Shown: positions 25,091 to 35,492, counted from the stretch's first letter. The stretch: DNA of 64,000 nt from Pseudonocardia sp. TRM90224 (GCF_021245725.1 NZ_JAJGSX010000001.1:496001-560000); one strand, 5' to 3'. The notes: generated by a model not told the origin, from the letters alone. Made by a program: numbers and translations.

Positions 25091-26635
25091 TCAGCGGCGG
25101 CGGGCCTTCGCCTTGCGCGGAGGCGGCAGCGCGCCCTCGGCACGCAACCTGGCGGCGTGCGCCGCCAGCGCGTCGACCAGCGCCGGGACCCTCGCCTCCT
25201 CAGGCTGGACGTCGACCCGCAGGCCGAACTCACGGGCCGTCTCGGCCGTCTGCGGGCCGATGCACGCGACGATCGTGCGCGCGTGCGGCTTGCCTGCGAT
25301 CCCGACGAGGTTGCGCACCGTCGACGACGAGGTGAAGCAGACCGCGTCGAACCCGCCGGTCTTGATCGCCTCGCGGATCGGGGCGGGCGGCGGAGCGGCG
25401 CGGACCGTGCGGTAAGCGGTCACGTCGTCGATCTCCCAGCCGCGGTCGCGCAGGCCGGCCGCGAGGGTCTCGGTCGCGATGTCGGCCCGCGGGAGCAGCA
25501 CGCGGTCGACCGGGTCGAGCACGTCGTCGTAGGGCGGGAAGATCGAGAGCAGCCCCTCGGACGACGTCTCGGCGGGCTCGGTCTCGCTCGGCACCAGCTC
25601 GGGGTTGATCCCGAAGGCGCGCACGCGGTCGGCCGTCGCGGACCCCACACAAGCGATCTTCACGCCGGAGAAGGCGCGCGCGTCGAGACCGAACTCGGCG
25701 AACTTCTCCCACACCGCGCGCACGGCGTTGGTGGAGGTGAAGACGACCCACTGGTAGCGCCCGTCGACGAGCCCCTTGACCGCACGCTCCATCTGCGTGG
25801 GCGAGCGCGGCGGCTCGACGGCGATCGTCGGCACCTCCTCGGCGGTCGCGCCGTGGACGGCCAGCCGGTCGCTCATCACGCCGGCCTGGTCCTTCGTGCG
25901 CGGGACGAGCACGCGCCACCCGTAGAGCGCCCGCGACTCCCACCACGACAGCTCGTTGCGCAGCCCGACCTCGGCGCCGATCGAGACGACGAGCGGGCCG
26001 TCGAGCTCGGCGGCGTCGCCCGCGACGGTGGCCAGGGTGGCCTGCACCGTCTTCTGCGTGGTCGCGGTGCCGCTCGAGGTGACGGCGACGGGCGTCTGCG
26101 CCGCCAGACCGTGCTCGGTGAGCCCCGACGCGATCTCGGAGAGGTGCGAAGCGGTCGCGTGCAGCACGAGCGTGCCGGGCACCGCGGCGAGCCGCGCCCA
26201 GTCGACGCCGGCGCGCACATCGGCCTCGACGTGCGCCGAGCCGAGCGGGACGCCCGCGTAGGCGGGCACCGCCGTGCCGGCCGGCACGCCGGGGATCACG
26301 TCGAACGCCACCTCGGCGCCCGCCACCGCGATCGCCTCGGCGACCACCGAGTCGACGGTCAGCGGATCCCCGCTGACCAGCCGCGTGACCGCACGGCCGC
26401 CACGGGCCTCCGTGACGAGGTCGCGCGCGACGTCGGCGGGTTGGCCGACCGCCGGCCGGACCTCGGCGCCCTCTGCGACCAGCGCGAGTATGGCCTCGGG
26501 GACGTCCGAGTCGGTGACGACCAGCGGCGCGCCCGCGAGCGCTTCCCGCGCACGGACGGTCAGCAGGCCGGGGTCGCCGGGGCCACTGCCCACGAATGCG
26601 ACCCGTCCCTGAGTGGCGGTAGGTGTTCGGTTCAT
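25091..26635 (-). CDS. Fused uroporphyrinogen-III C-methyltransferase / uroporphyrinogen-III synthase
   Basis: A 514-residue bifunctional protein. Residues about 10-245 are a CobA/SUMT tetrapyrrole methylase (SAM loop [11 protein letters not shown], 16-26; SGDP near 89). Residues about 255-500 are HemD, the cosynthase that closes and inverts ring D. One polypeptide therefore covers the branch point to heme (HemD) and to siroheme or cobalamin (SUMT). The fusion is usual in actinobacteria. ATG 26635 overlaps the hemC stop by 4 bp. The C-terminus is Arg/Lys-rich ([11 protein letters not shown]). Confidence 0.93.
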   Translation of the reverse strand: MNRTPTATQGRVAFVGSGPGDPGLLTVRAREALAGAPLVVTDSDVPEAILALVAEGAEVRPAVGQPADVARDLVTEARGGRAVTRLVSGDPLTVDSVVAEAIAVAGAEVAFDVIPGVPAGTAVPAYAGVPLGSAHVEADVRAGVDWARLAAVPGTLVLHATASHLSEIASGLTEHGLAAQTPVAVTSSGTATTQKTVQATLATVAGDAAELDGPLVVSIGAEVGLRNELSWWESRALYGWRVLVPRTKDQAGVMSDRLAVHGATAEEVPTIAVEPPRSPTQMERAVKGLVDGRYQWVVFTSTNAVRAVWEKFAEFGLDARAFSGVKIACVGSATADRVRAFGINPELVPSETEPAETSSEGLLSIFPPYDDVLDPVDRVLLPRADIATETLAAGLRDRGWEIDDVTAYRTVRAAPPPAPIREAIKTGGFDAVCFTSSSTVRNLVGIAGKPHARTIVACIGPQTAETAREFGLRVDVQPEEARVPALVDALAAHAARLRAEGALPPPRKAKARRR

Positions 26636-27633
26636 CTGTCGGAACTCCCGATCCAGCGGTTCTCGTGGGATGCCCGCTCGCCCGAAAGCGTCGCGCCCCC
26701 CATGTCGAGCAGCTCGGTGGCCAGTGCCGCTCCGAGCTTCTCGGCGTCGTCCATGTCTCCCGTTGCCGACGCGCGCAACAGCGCACCGTCGGTCGTGCCG
26801 ACCACCGCACGCAGCGAGATGCGGTCGATCACGTGCCCGTCGTCGTCGATGTCCGACACGACGTCGGCGAGCGCCCCGATGGGCGCGCTGCAGCCGGCTT
26901 CCAGCCCTGCCAGCACCGCACGTTCCGCGGCGGCCGCGGCCCTGGTGCTCTCGTCCTCCAGCGTGGTGCCGAGGATCTTGACGAGGTCGATGTCGCCGAT
27001 CCTGCATTCGACGGCCAGCGCACCCTGCGCGGGCGCCGGCAGCATCTGCAGCGGATCGAGCAGCTCGGTCGCCTCCCCGATCCGGCCGAGCCTGCGCAGC
27101 CCGGCCGCGGCGACGACCACGGCGTCGAGCTCGCCGGATGCGACCTTGCCGACGCGGGTGTCGACGTTGCCCCGGATCGGCACCACCACGAGCCCGAGGC
27201 CCAGGGCCTGCAGCTGGGCGGTGCGCCGCAGCGATCCCGTGCCGACCCGGGAGCCGCTCGGCAGCTCGCCGAGCACGAGCCCGTCGCGGGCGACGAGCGC
27301 GTCGCGCGGGTCCTCGCGCGGCGGGACGGCCGCGAGCACCAGCCGCGGGTCGGGTGCGGTGGGGAGGTCCTTGTAGGAGTGCACCGCGACGTCGACGGTG
27401 CCCTCGGCGAGCGCCTCGCGCAGCGCCGAGACGAACACCCCGACGCCGAGCTCCGCGATCGGTGCGCTGGAGCGGTCGCCGACGGTGCTGATCTCGACGA
27501 GCTCGGCGGGATGGCCCGCGGCGCGCAGCCGCTCGACGACGAGCCCGGACTGCGCGGTGGCGAGCCGGCTCGGTCGGGTGCCGACGCGCAGCGGCGCGCC
27601 GGGCGTCCGGCCGGTGGTGGGTGCTGAGGTCAT
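26632..27633 (-). CDS. hemC: Hydroxymethylbilane synthase (porphobilinogen deaminase)
   Basis: A 333-residue enzyme that polymerises four porphobilinogens. The dipyrromethane cofactor attaches at Cys248 ([11 protein letters not shown]), the catalytic Asp lies in HSYKDLP (about 89), and the Arg-rich substrate segment GTGSLRR spans 131-137. It overlaps hemA by 4 bp at its start and hemD/cobA by 4 bp at its end. Confidence 0.96.
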   Translation of the reverse strand: MTSAPTTGRTPGAPLRVGTRPSRLATAQSGLVVERLRAAGHPAELVEISTVGDRSSAPIAELGVGVFVSALREALAEGTVDVAVHSYKDLPTAPDPRLVLAAVPPREDPRDALVARDGLVLGELPSGSRVGTGSLRRTAQLQALGLGLVVVPIRGNVDTRVGKVASGELDAVVVAAAGLRRLGRIGEATELLDPLQMLPAPAQGALAVECRIGDIDLVKILGTTLEDESTRAAAAAERAVLAGLEAGCSAPIGALADVVSDIDDDGHVIDRISLRAVVGTTDGALLRASATGDMDDAEKLGAALATELLDMGGATLSGERASHENRWIGSSDR

Positions 27634-28994
27634 GTGGTCTCCTCCGCGCGCTCGGGGCGGGCCTCGAGCGCGGCGAGAACGTCGCCGCTGCGCTGGATGG
27701 CGACTGCGGCGGGAGCCTGCGGGTCGAGCTCGAACAGGGTGCGCAGCGCGGCGGCGTAGCTGTCGCCGTCCGGGCCCTCTGCCAGCTTCTTGACCTGCAC
27801 GGTCGGGGTGTGGAGCAGCTTGTCGACGACCCGGCGGACGCTGCGCGCGAACTCCTCGCGCACCCTGCCGTCGAGCTCGGGGAGGCGTGAGTCGAGCCGC
27901 AGCAGCTCGGCGTCGATCACGTCGGAGGCCCTGCGGCGCAAGGCGGTGACCGTCGGGGTGACGTCGGCGGAGCGCTGGGCGGCGAGGTAGGCCTGGGCCT
28001 CCTCGGCCACCAGCTCCTGCGCCGCCGCAACCGCCGCGCCGCGCGAGCCGGACGCGAGCCTGCGCTGCAGCGCGACCAGGTCGATCATCGTGATGCCCGG
28101 CAGCGCCGCGACACCCGGGTCGACGTCGCGCGGCAGGCCGAGGTCGACGACCACGAGCGGCCGCCCACCACGGGCCTCGACGGCGGAGCCGACGACGTCG
28201 CCGCCGACCACCGTGCCGACGGCACCGGTGCAGGCGAGCATGAGGTCGGCCGCCACCAGCTCGGGGCCCAGGTCGTCGAGCGTGCCCGGCCGCGACGGGG
28301 TGCCGTGGCCGGCGGTCAGCTCGGAGAGCCGGGCCGCGCGCTCCGGCGTGCGGTTGAGCACGACGATCTCGGCGACGCCCGCCCGGCGCAGGTGCGCGGC
28401 GGCCAGGCTGCCCATGGCCCCGGCCCCGACGAGCACCGCCCGCTTGCCTTCCAGAGCACCACCGAGCGCACCTGCGGCGTCGTCCAGGGCCTCGGAGACC
28501 ACCGAGGCGCCGGCCGCGTCGATGCCGGTCTCGGCGTGCACCCGCTTGCCGACGCGCAGCGCCTGCTGCGCCAGCTCGTGCAGCACGCGCCCGACGGTGC
28601 CGGCCTCGTCGGCCGTCGCGTAGGCGGTGCGCAGCTGGCCGAGGATCTGCGCCTCGCCGACGACCATCGAGTCGAGCCCGGACGCGACGGCGAACAGGTG
28701 CTGCACCGCCGAGCCCGCGTAGTGGACGTAGACGTGCTCGGTGAGCTCCGCGAGGGGCATGCCGGTGTGCCGGCCCAGCACCTCCGAGACGTCGGAGAGA
28801 CCGCCGTGGAAGGCGTCGACGACCGCGTAGACCTCGATGCGGTTGCAGGTGGAGAGCAGCACCACCTCGGTGACGTGGGCGCCGCGCACCAGCTCGTCGA
28901 GCAGCTTGGGCACGTCGTCGGCGCCGACGACGGCCCGTTCGAGCACGTCGACGGGCGCACTGCGGTGCGAGAGACCCACGACGAGGACGCTCAT
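27630..28994 (-). CDS. hemA: Glutamyl-tRNA reductase
   Basis: A 454-residue NADPH enzyme starting the C5 route to heme. The nucleophile is Cys50 in [11 protein letters not shown], the NADPH loop is VLVGAGAMG near 190, and the C-terminal dimerisation helices lie at 310-420. It overlaps rex by 4 bp and hemC by 4 bp, so rex-hemA-hemC-hemD/cobA is one translationally coupled unit. Confidence 0.97.
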   Translation of the reverse strand: MSVLVVGLSHRSAPVDVLERAVVGADDVPKLLDELVRGAHVTEVVLLSTCNRIEVYAVVDAFHGGLSDVSEVLGRHTGMPLAELTEHVYVHYAGSAVQHLFAVASGLDSMVVGEAQILGQLRTAYATADEAGTVGRVLHELAQQALRVGKRVHAETGIDAAGASVVSEALDDAAGALGGALEGKRAVLVGAGAMGSLAAAHLRRAGVAEIVVLNRTPERAARLSELTAGHGTPSRPGTLDDLGPELVAADLMLACTGAVGTVVGGDVVGSAVEARGGRPLVVVDLGLPRDVDPGVAALPGITMIDLVALQRRLASGSRGAAVAAAQELVAEEAQAYLAAQRSADVTPTVTALRRRASDVIDAELLRLDSRLPELDGRVREEFARSVRRVVDKLLHTPTVQVKKLAEGPDGDSYAAALRTLFELDPQAPAAVAIQRSGDVLAALEARPERAEETT

Positions 28995-29737
28995 GAGTGG
29001 GCTCCTCCCGAACCGTTCACGGCGTGACCGTTGACCATCTGCTCAGTGACAACGTCGGCAGTGGCCGTCAGGTGCCTTCTCGCGACGTGGAAAGCGAGGA
29101 TCTGCAGTTCCACCGCGAGGTCGACCTTGCGGACCTCGACCTCGCCCGGCACCTGCAGCACGACGGGCGCGAAGTTGAGGATGCACCGGACGCCGCTCTC
29201 GACCAGCAGGTCGCAGGCGCCCTGCGCCGCCTGCGCGGGGGTGGCGATGACGCCGATGGTGATCGCGCGCTCCGCGCAGACCTCGGGGATCGCGCGGATG
29301 TGGTCGACGAGGATCCCGTTGATGTGGATCCCGACCAGGTCCGGATCGACGTCGAAGAGCGCCGTGACGGGGAACCCGCGGCCGCCGAAACCGCCGTACC
29401 CCGCGAGCGCGTGCCCGAGGTTGCCCACCCCGACCAGCGCGACGGCCTGCCGGTGGTTCAGCCCGAGCGCCCGCTCCAGCTGGTGCAGCAGCGAGGAGAT
29501 CTCGTACCCGACACCGCGGATCCCGTAGGAGCCGATGTAGGACAGGTCCTTGCGCAGCTTCGCCGGGTTGACCCCGGTGGCAGCGGCGAGCTCGTCGCTG
29601 GAGACGGTCTCGGCGCCCTGCTCCGCGAGCTCACCGAGCATGCGCAAGTAGACGGCGAGCCGCGCGACACTGGCCTCGGGGATGGACCGCTGCTTGACGG
29701 TCGTACCCTCGGAGCCTGCCTCTGCCGGCACGGGCAC
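28991..29737 (-). CDS. rex: Redox-sensing transcriptional repressor Rex
   Basis: A 248-residue NADH/NAD sensor. Residues about 15-95 are the winged helix ([12 protein letters not shown], then [16 protein letters not shown]), followed by a Rossmann domain with [16 protein letters not shown]. High NADH releases it from DNA. It is first in the rex-hemACD operon, as in Streptomyces, and a perfect Rex operator lies about 130 bp upstream, so it should repress itself and the heme genes when NAD is abundant. Confidence 0.96.
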   Translation of the reverse strand: MPVPAEAGSEGTTVKQRSIPEASVARLAVYLRMLGELAEQGAETVSSDELAAATGVNPAKLRKDLSYIGSYGIRGVGYEISSLLHQLERALGLNHRQAVALVGVGNLGHALAGYGGFGGRGFPVTALFDVDPDLVGIHINGILVDHIRAIPEVCAERAITIGVIATPAQAAQGACDLLVESGVRCILNFAPVVLQVPGEVEVRKVDLAVELQILAFHVARRHLTATADVVTEQMVNGHAVNGSGGAHS

Positions 29738-29852
29738 GAAACATCTCCTTGTTGCCGCTGCTGAACATGGGTTGCCGAGGCGTAGGCACGTCCCGAGGGC
29801 GCCGGGGAAACCCCGGTGGAAGACCGGGACGCGATGCCGGCGACAGCACTAC

Positions 29853-29881
29853 ACGGTAGTCGCTTGTGAAGACACGCACAA
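29853..29881 (-). promoter_or_regulatory. Rex operator overlapping the rex-hem promoter
   Basis: 29864-29881 reads TTGTG-N8-CACAA, an exact match to the Rex operator consensus. On the minus strand the TTGTGC at 29881-29876 could be the -35 box, with TACCGT at 29858-29853 as -10 and a 17-nt spacer, so Rex would cover the -35. The operator is a direct sequence match; the promoter boxes are my reading. Confidence 0.85.
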
Positions 29882-29976
29882 AGTTGCGATCTTGGTCGGG
29901 ATCGTGCTCACACCCGGGCCTCCGACCAGGCGACCGGTGGTCGCCGAAGGGCGCCCGCTCGGCGCAGCCGAGCCGA

Positions 29977-30044
29977 CTTCCCCACCGTTTTGCCTACCTG
30001 CACACGCTCACGGGTCTGCAGGTTGGCAAAACGGTGGGCAACGT
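29977..30044. repeat. Family A palindrome, copy A6
   Basis: Arms 29981-30002 and 30017-30038 (one mismatch), half-type beta with the inner CTGCA extension. It lies 3-9 bp past the stop of the FAS1 lipoprotein gene; the outermost GGGGAAG is degraded to GGGCAAC. Confidence 0.9.
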
Positions 30045-30047
30045 TCG

Positions 30048-30716
30048 TCAGGTCTTCGGCAGCAGCACCTTGTCGATCACGAACACGGTCGCGTTGAGCG
30101 TGGGGACGTCGCCGCAGAGCACGCGGGCCTCGACGCCGTCGCCGCTGGTCAGCGTGGGCGACTCGGCGGTGCCGCCGACGGTGAGCTCCTCGCCGCCGAG
30201 CGTGGTCACCGTGCCGGCCGCGACGAGGGCCCGCGCGTCCAGCCGCCGGCCCAGCACGTGGTCGGACAGCAGGTCGGCCACCTCGGACGGGTCGGACAGC
30301 ATCGTCGTGAACGCCGGTTCGCCGACCGTGCGCCGAGCGTCGTCGAACGCACCGTTGTACGGCGCGAAGACGGTCACGCCCCGCTGCTGGTTCATCGTGT
30401 CGGCCAGCGCGGGCACCGCACTCACCGCGGTCATGAAGGTCGTCAGCAGCGGGTTGCCGGCAGCCGCCTGCGCGACGGGTTGCCGCTCGATCGCGGTCAG
30501 CGAACCCGCGGCATCGCCCTGCGGGAACGCGCCGCACGACGGTCCGAACGCCGCGGCCGGCGTGGTGACCCCGTTGCTCGCGGGCGGCGCGGCGCTGGTG
30601 GGAGCGGCCGGCGCCGAGCTGGCCGGCGCGTCCGGTGGCGGCGCGGAGGACGTGCTGCAGCCGCCGAGCACGGCCACCAGCGCCAGCACCACCACCGCTG
30701 GAGCTCTGCGCACCAC
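30048..30716 (-). CDS. FAS1 (fasciclin) domain lipoprotein
   Basis: A 222-residue lipoprotein (lipobox VLGGC, Cys20), a Ser/Ala/Pro-rich spacer (22-60) and one FAS1 domain (about 75-220). The FAS1 signatures are TVFAPYNGAFDD and the closing TVFVIDKVLLP. FAS1 domains mediate adhesion or protein contacts outside the cell. It follows the molybdoenzyme gene by 16 bp, a pairing seen in several actinobacteria, so it may be a partner of that enzyme. Confidence 0.9.
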   Translation of the reverse strand: MVRRAPAVVVLALVAVLGGCSTSSAPPPDAPASSAPAAPTSAAPPASNGVTTPAAAFGPSCGAFPQGDAAGSLTAIERQPVAQAAAGNPLLTTFMTAVSAVPALADTMNQQRGVTVFAPYNGAFDDARRTVGEPAFTTMLSDPSEVADLLSDHVLGRRLDARALVAAGTVTTLGGEELTVGGTAESPTLTSGDGVEARVLCGDVPTLNATVFVIDKVLLPKT

Positions 30717-30732
30717 GTCCCCTTCCCTCGTG

Positions 30733-32307
30733 CTAACCGACCGAGAAGATCGTGGCAGGCCACCCCGTGGCGCCGTCAGGGGCGGGTGGTGCGGCGGCCT
30801 CCGGCTGCGTCGCGCCCGTGCGGTCGACCGCCCTGGCCTGCACGGTGTGGCTGCCGGGGCCGAGCTGAACGTCGGTGCGCCACATCCGCCACGTGTCGAG
30901 GCTCACCTCCGGCGCGAGCTGCGCGCGGCTCCACGGGCCGCCGTCGACCCGCACCTCGACCGCGTCGATCCCGACGTGCTGCGCCCACGCGACCCCCGCC
31001 ACCGTGACGGCGCCGGCCGGCACCCGCTCCTGCGGGCCGGGGACGTCGATGCGCGACTGCGTCTTGATCGGCCCCCGCTCGGCCCACCCGCGTTCGAGCC
31101 AGTAGGCCGCCTTCGATTTGAAGGTCGTCAGCTCCATGTCCACGATCCACTTGGTGGCGGAGACGTACCCGTAGAGGCCCGGCACCACCATCCGCACCGG
31201 GAACCCGTGCTCGTACGGCAGCGCCTCGCCGTTCATGCCGATCGCCAGCATCGCGCCGCGGCCCGCCTCCATGACGACGTCGGTCGGCGTGCCCGTGTAC
31301 CAGCCGTCGGAGCTGGTGGTGAAGACCTGGTCGGCGCCGGCCCGCACGCCGGCCTCGGCGAGGATGTCGCGCAGGTCGACCCCCACGAAGGTGGCCGTCG
31401 AGATCAGGTCGCCGCCGACCTCGTTCGAGACGCAGGTCAACGTGACGGTCCGCTCGACGAGCGGCCGGGCGAGCAGGTCGGCGAACCGCAGTGTGAGCTC
31501 GCGGTCGACCATCCCGTGCACGCGCAGCGACCACGTGGCCGGGTCGATGCGCGGGATCCGCAGGGCGGTGTCGATGCGGTAGAAGGTGTCGTTCGGCGTG
31601 ATGAACGACGTCGCGCCCAGCTCCGGGTAGGCGGCGCCGGGCGGGATCGGTGGCGCGGAGACCGTCCGCGTCGCCTTCGCCAGCTGGTCGGTGACGAGCT
31701 GCCGCACGTCCGGTGCGCCGCTGCCACCGAGCAGCTGCCCGCCTGCGCCCGTGCCGAGCGCGACCAGCCCGGCCGCCGCCGACCCGCCGATCAGCACGGT
31801 GCGCCGCGAGACCCGCTCCGCGTCGTCGTCGGGCGCGACCTCCGCGTAGCGCAGCGCACGCTCGTGCAGCGCGCGGAACGTGACCACGCCGACGACGAGC
31901 GCCGCCGCCGGCGCGACGAGGTCGAGCGGCGAGAACACCGGCCCGAACATCACAGCGGCGATCCCGAGGCCACCGAGCACCGCGATCGTCGTGACGCCCG
32001 GCCTGCGCTCCTGCCGCGAGGCGAACCCGCCGATCGCGGCCGCCACCGCCAGCACGACGGCCACGCCGACCTGCAGCACGGCCTTGTCGACCTCGGGCCC
32101 GAACGACTTGCCGAACTCCGTGAGCCACGACGGCGAGAGCCGGATCACCGTGTCGGCCACCGCGACGAACGGCGAGGACGTCGGCGCGATCACCGCGCCC
32201 AGCAGGTGCCCCACCCCGACCGCGGCCGCCACAGCCAGCAACCCGATGCCGGCGGCCACACCGCCCGGGATGCCGGAACGGGTGTCGGGCTGAACGATCG
32301 TCGTCAC
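30733..32307 (-). CDS. Membrane-anchored molybdopterin oxidoreductase, sulfite oxidase family
   Basis: A 524-residue protein. Four or five hydrophobic helices fill residues 15-160, then a twin-Arg-like SRRTVLIGGS leads to a sulfite-oxidase-type Moco domain (about 205-430) and a C-terminal Mo-co dimerisation domain (about 430-520). The Mo-ligating Cys is near 292 in TLTCVSNEVGG. It should act on the outer face. The substrate is not certain: the family includes sulfite oxidase-like and MsrP-like enzymes. No heme domain is attached. Confidence 0.92.
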   Translation of the reverse strand: MTTIVQPDTRSGIPGGVAAGIGLLAVAAAVGVGHLLGAVIAPTSSPFVAVADTVIRLSPSWLTEFGKSFGPEVDKAVLQVGVAVVLAVAAAIGGFASRQERRPGVTTIAVLGGLGIAAVMFGPVFSPLDLVAPAAALVVGVVTFRALHERALRYAEVAPDDDAERVSRRTVLIGGSAAAGLVALGTGAGGQLLGGSGAPDVRQLVTDQLAKATRTVSAPPIPPGAAYPELGATSFITPNDTFYRIDTALRIPRIDPATWSLRVHGMVDRELTLRFADLLARPLVERTVTLTCVSNEVGGDLISTATFVGVDLRDILAEAGVRAGADQVFTTSSDGWYTGTPTDVVMEAGRGAMLAIGMNGEALPYEHGFPVRMVVPGLYGYVSATKWIVDMELTTFKSKAAYWLERGWAERGPIKTQSRIDVPGPQERVPAGAVTVAGVAWAQHVGIDAVEVRVDGGPWSRAQLAPEVSLDTWRMWRTDVQLGPGSHTVQARAVDRTGATQPEAAAPPAPDGATGWPATIFSVG

Positions 32308-32405
32308 AGGTCAAGCCTGGCGCAGATCACGCGGCGAAGGTGTGACGGATCGGTGACGCCGGTCGGCCGACCCTTGACCCGTGACGCTCGCCGGCTCCGC
32401 CGGAG

Positions 32406-32460
32406 GGGCAGGAAAGCCACTTTCCGGCCCTCACAGGGCAGGAAAGTGGCTTTCCTGCCC
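32406..32460. repeat. Family B palindrome, copy B3
   Basis: This copy is identical over 55 bp to the main palindrome of B1. It lacks the GTGCG satellite. It lies between the molybdoenzyme start and the glutaredoxin stop, 33 bp past the latter. Confidence 0.93.
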
Positions 32461-32493
32461 CTTCCCCGACCCTCACTCGGCCGCGGAGTCACA

Positions 32494-32724
32494 TCAGCCC
32501 AGCGCCGCGCGGAAGCGGGCCTCCTCCACCTTCCAGAACCCGTGCTCCCGCCCGTCGATCATGATCACCGGGACGCGGTCGCCGTACTCGGCGCGCAGCT
32601 CGGGGTCCGAATCGACGTCGACGGCCTCCCACGCGTGGCCGAGCTCCCCGCAGATCCGGGCGACGTCGGCCTCCGCCGTCGCGCACGCCGAGCAGCCCTC
32701 GCGGGTGTAGACGGTGACGTTCAC
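32494..32724 (-). CDS. Glutaredoxin-family protein
   Basis: A 76-residue thioredoxin-fold protein with a CSAC active site (Cys11, Cys14) and the cis-Pro segment RVPVIMID. This is the small glutaredoxin/DUF836 type, like Rv0508 in the same mycobacterial context. GTG 32724 overlaps the stop of the acyl-CoA synthetase gene. Its likely role is thiol-disulfide exchange in the cytosol, perhaps with mycothiol. Confidence 0.9.
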   Translation of the reverse strand: MNVTVYTREGCSACATAEADVARICGELGHAWEAVDVDSDPELRAEYGDRVPVIMIDGREHGFWKVEEARFRAALG

Positions 32725-34286
32725 GCGCTCTCCTGGCCGGCGAGCTGGCGGCGGGCCACCTTGCCCGTCGGGGTGCGCGGGAGCGCGTCGACGATCTCCA
32801 CGACCGAGGGCACCTTGAACCGGGCGAGCCGGGTCGAGCAGTGCGCGATGATCTCCTCGCGGCCCAGCTCCGCACCCTCCTCCAGCACGAGCACGGCCTT
32901 GACCGCTTCGCCGGCGCGCTCGTCGGGGATGCCGACGACGGCGGCGTCGGCGACACCGTCGAGCTCGCAGAGCACCTGCTCGACCTCACGCGGGTAGACG
33001 TTGAACCCGTTGACGATCACCAGGTCGGACGAGCGGTCGACGAGGAACAGGTCGCCGTCGGCGTCGAGGAAGCCGACGTCGGCGGTGCGGAACCAGCCGT
33101 CCTCATCGGGGCCGCCGGCGCCGTCCGGCCAGTACCCGGAGAACAGGTTGGGCCCGCGGACGGCGACGAGCCCGGTGTCGTGCGTCGGGTCGAAGACGTC
33201 CTCGTCGATGTCGTCGGGGTCTGGCTCGGGTGCCTCCAGCGGGTGCCCGGCGGAGTCGACGAGCCGCAGCTCGATGCCCGGCAGCGCGCGCCCGACGGAC
33301 CCCGGCTTCGGGTCCCGGCCGAACGGGTTCGTGGTGAGCACCGGGCCGCCCTCGGTGAGCCCGTAGCCCTCGAAGATCGACAAGCCGGTGGCGGCACGGA
33401 AGTCGGCGAGCCACCGCGCCGGCAGCGGCGCACCGCCCGACGTGCAGAGCCGCAGCCCCGCGGTCGCGGCGTGCAGCTCGTCGGACGGGAGGTCGAGCAG
33501 CGCCCGGAACATGGAGGGCACCCCGGCGATGCCGCTGACCCGCTGAGCGAGGAGCACCTCGGCGAGGTGCCGCGGCCCGAAGTGCTCCGTGAGCACCACG
33601 GTCGCGCCGGCCCAGCACACCTGCAGCAGCCCGGCGGCGAGCCCGAAGGAGTGGAAGAGCGGCAGCGCGAGCAGCACCCTGTCGACGGACGTCACCGGTG
33701 CCGGCCGCAAAGCCGCCGCCTGCTCGCGGTTCGCGAGCAGCGCGCGGTGCGAGAGCTGGACGCCGCGCGGGCGGCCCGTCGTGCCGGACGTGTAGATCAG
33801 CAGCGCGATGTCCTCACCGCCGCCGACGTGCTCCTGATGATCTCCGGAACGCGCAGCAAGATCGGGTGGAGCGATCATCGAGGCCCCGACGGCCGCCGCG
33901 GGCGCCACCGCCGGTTCGTCACCCTCCGCAGCCACCACGATTTTCGGCCGGCAGTCGTCGAAGACGATGCCCAGCTCCCGGGCGACCGCGATCGGCCCGT
34001 ACGGAACCGCGATGGCGCCGGCCCGCAGCGCACCGAGCAGCGTGACGCAGAACCCGGCCCCGTTGGCGAGTCTGATCACCACCCGATCGCCCGGTTGCAC
34101 ACCCGCTGCGCGCAACCGCGCGGCCTCGGCCGAGACGGCGGCGTCGAGATCCGCCCAAGTGAGCGTGATTCCGCTGGTCACGTCCACGATCGCAGCCTGG
34201 TCGGGCAGGCGGGTCGCGGCTCGTGAAACCAGTTCGGCCACGTGGCCCTCCGGTGAAGGCCCTGCAGTGGTCGGCACGCTCTCCAC
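32721..34286 (-). CDS. AMP-binding acyl-CoA synthetase (FadD-like)
   Basis: A 521-residue adenylate-forming ligase. It has the P-loop IYTSGTTGRPRG near 160, FEGYGLTEGGP, the acyl-CoA ligase motif GWFRTADVGFLD.DGDLFLVDRSSDL, and a C-terminal catalytic Lys in RTPTGKVARR. It should activate a fatty or aryl acid. GTG 34286 is chosen because AGGAG lies at 5-6 nt; the open frame runs 53 codons further but is Arg-rich and not conserved in type. It overlaps the glutaredoxin gene by 4 bp. Confidence 0.9.
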   Translation of the reverse strand: MESVPTTAGPSPEGHVAELVSRAATRLPDQAAIVDVTSGITLTWADLDAAVSAEAARLRAAGVQPGDRVVIRLANGAGFCVTLLGALRAGAIAVPYGPIAVARELGIVFDDCRPKIVVAAEGDEPAVAPAAAVGASMIAPPDLAARSGDHQEHVGGGEDIALLIYTSGTTGRPRGVQLSHRALLANREQAAALRPAPVTSVDRVLLALPLFHSFGLAAGLLQVCWAGATVVLTEHFGPRHLAEVLLAQRVSGIAGVPSMFRALLDLPSDELHAATAGLRLCTSGGAPLPARWLADFRAATGLSIFEGYGLTEGGPVLTTNPFGRDPKPGSVGRALPGIELRLVDSAGHPLEAPEPDPDDIDEDVFDPTHDTGLVAVRGPNLFSGYWPDGAGGPDEDGWFRTADVGFLDADGDLFLVDRSSDLVIVNGFNVYPREVEQVLCELDGVADAAVVGIPDERAGEAVKAVLVLEEGAELGREEIIAHCSTRLARFKVPSVVEIVDALPRTPTGKVARRQLAGQESA

Positions 34287-34739
34287 GGCTCTCCTGCTCA
34301 GTTCGACGGCGGGTGGGCCTCTGCGGTCCGAGTCTCGCACGACCGGACGGCGCGCGCGGCCCGACGCTCGGAGCTTCCAGACACGCCGCGACGGACCGGA
34401 CACGCGCGCGGCAATGACGTTGACCGCGCGTAGTCGTCCGCTCACCGGAACATGAGCGCGCCAAGCGGCAGTGCGTGCTGCGCCACATCTCGTCGGTCGT
34501 ATGCTGCGCCGCTACAGCCATCTCAACGCGTCACCGCACCGGTTCGTCGCGAAGCTCACCCAAGGGAGTGGCATGCAGCCTGTTGCTAGTGCGCCGCCGC
34601 GCCATCCCCGCCGACCTGCCACGCGACGATCCGTCAGACATGGCGGCAGGGCCGATCGGGAGGCATGACCCCCTCGATGCGACCGCCCCGGCTGCTCCGC
34701 ACCGACACCGCCCGTCCCCCGGCGGGTGGGGAGGTACCG
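34287..34739. other. Divergent intergenic region upstream of fadD-like and sigma genes
   Basis: 453 bp between two outward-reading genes. It must hold both promoters. Short open frames here (for example 34471-34668) have no recognisable product. No palindrome of family A or B is present. Confidence 0.6.
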
Positions 34740-35492
34740 ATGTCCCCGACGACCGCTCCCCACGTCGAGGCATTGCCAGGTTCGCCTAGGCACGCCCCCG
34801 ACGACGGCCCACCGCTCCCGAGACCACGGCGAAGCCCGACAGAGCCGGTACCGACGACCGATGCACACCCCCCTCAGGACAGCCGCGCTCCCCACGCCGG
34901 CACGGACGATGCAGTGACCGCCACCGCCCAAGAGCTCCCCGAGGACGAGACCGGCGCATGGGCGCTGGTCAAGGCAGCGCAGACCGGCAACATGTCCGCG
35001 TTCGGCGACCTGTTCGATCGCTACTACGACGTCGTGTTCCGCTACGTCCTGTTCCGGATGGGCGACCGCACGCTCGCCGAGGACATCACGCAGGAGACGT
35101 TCGTCCGGGCGCTGCGCCGCATCACGTCGGTCAGCTACCAGGGCCGGGACATCGGTGCGTGGTTCGTCACAATCGCCCGCAACCTGATCTTCGACCACGT
35201 GAAGTCGAGCCGCTACCGGCTCGAGCAGACCACCAGCGAGATCGTCGAGCTCTCCCCGAGCACGAACGGCCCCGAGCAGCAGGTGCTCGACGGCGCGACG
35301 AACGACGAGCTGCTGCGATGTGTCCGGAAGCTGAACCCTGACCAGCAGGAATGCATCCAGCTGCGCTTCCTGCAGGGGCTGTCGGTCGCCGAAACGGCGC
35401 AGATCATGGACCGCAACGAGGGCGCTGTGAAGGCGCTCCAGCACCGCGCTGTACGCCGTCTCGCCCAGCTCCTGCCGGAGGGGCTCCGGTGA
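34740..35492 (+). CDS. BldN-like ECF sigma factor with N-terminal extension
   Basis: A 250-residue ECF sigma factor. Residues 1-75 are a Pro-rich extension. Sigma-2 (about 88-155) contains FDRYYDVVFRYVLFRMGD and the -10 recognition helix AEDITQETFVRALR; sigma-4 (about 190-245) contains the helix-turn-helix SVAETAQIMDRNEGAVKALQHRA. Streptomyces BldN also has an N-terminal pro-sequence and lies next to the hem cluster. ATG 34740 has GGGGAGG at 5-6 nt; an upstream ATG at 34665 has its GGAGG only 1 nt away. It is followed by a DUF5667 membrane protein, the likely partner. Confidence 0.88.
   Translation: MSPTTAPHVEALPGSPRHAPDDGPPLPRPRRSPTEPVPTTDAHPPQDSRAPHAGTDDAVTATAQELPEDETGAWALVKAAQTGNMSAFGDLFDRYYDVVFRYVLFRMGDRTLAEDITQETFVRALRRITSVSYQGRDIGAWFVTIARNLIFDHVKSSRYRLEQTTSEIVELSPSTNGPEQQVLDGATNDELLRCVRKLNPDQQECIQLRFLQGLSVAETAQIMDRNEGAVKALQHRAVRRLAQLLPEGLR

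Larger units (their letters stand above)
29738..30047. other. Intergenic region upstream of rex
   Basis: 310 bp without a gene. It holds the Rex operator and promoter, a leader of about 110 nt before rex, and palindrome A6 at the FAS1 gene's 3' end. Confidence 0.7.

Noticed and set aside
34471..34668. Short + strand frames between the acyl-CoA synthetase and sigma genes
   Set aside because: No ribosome site, no conserved pattern, and they overlap the region that must hold divergent promoters.
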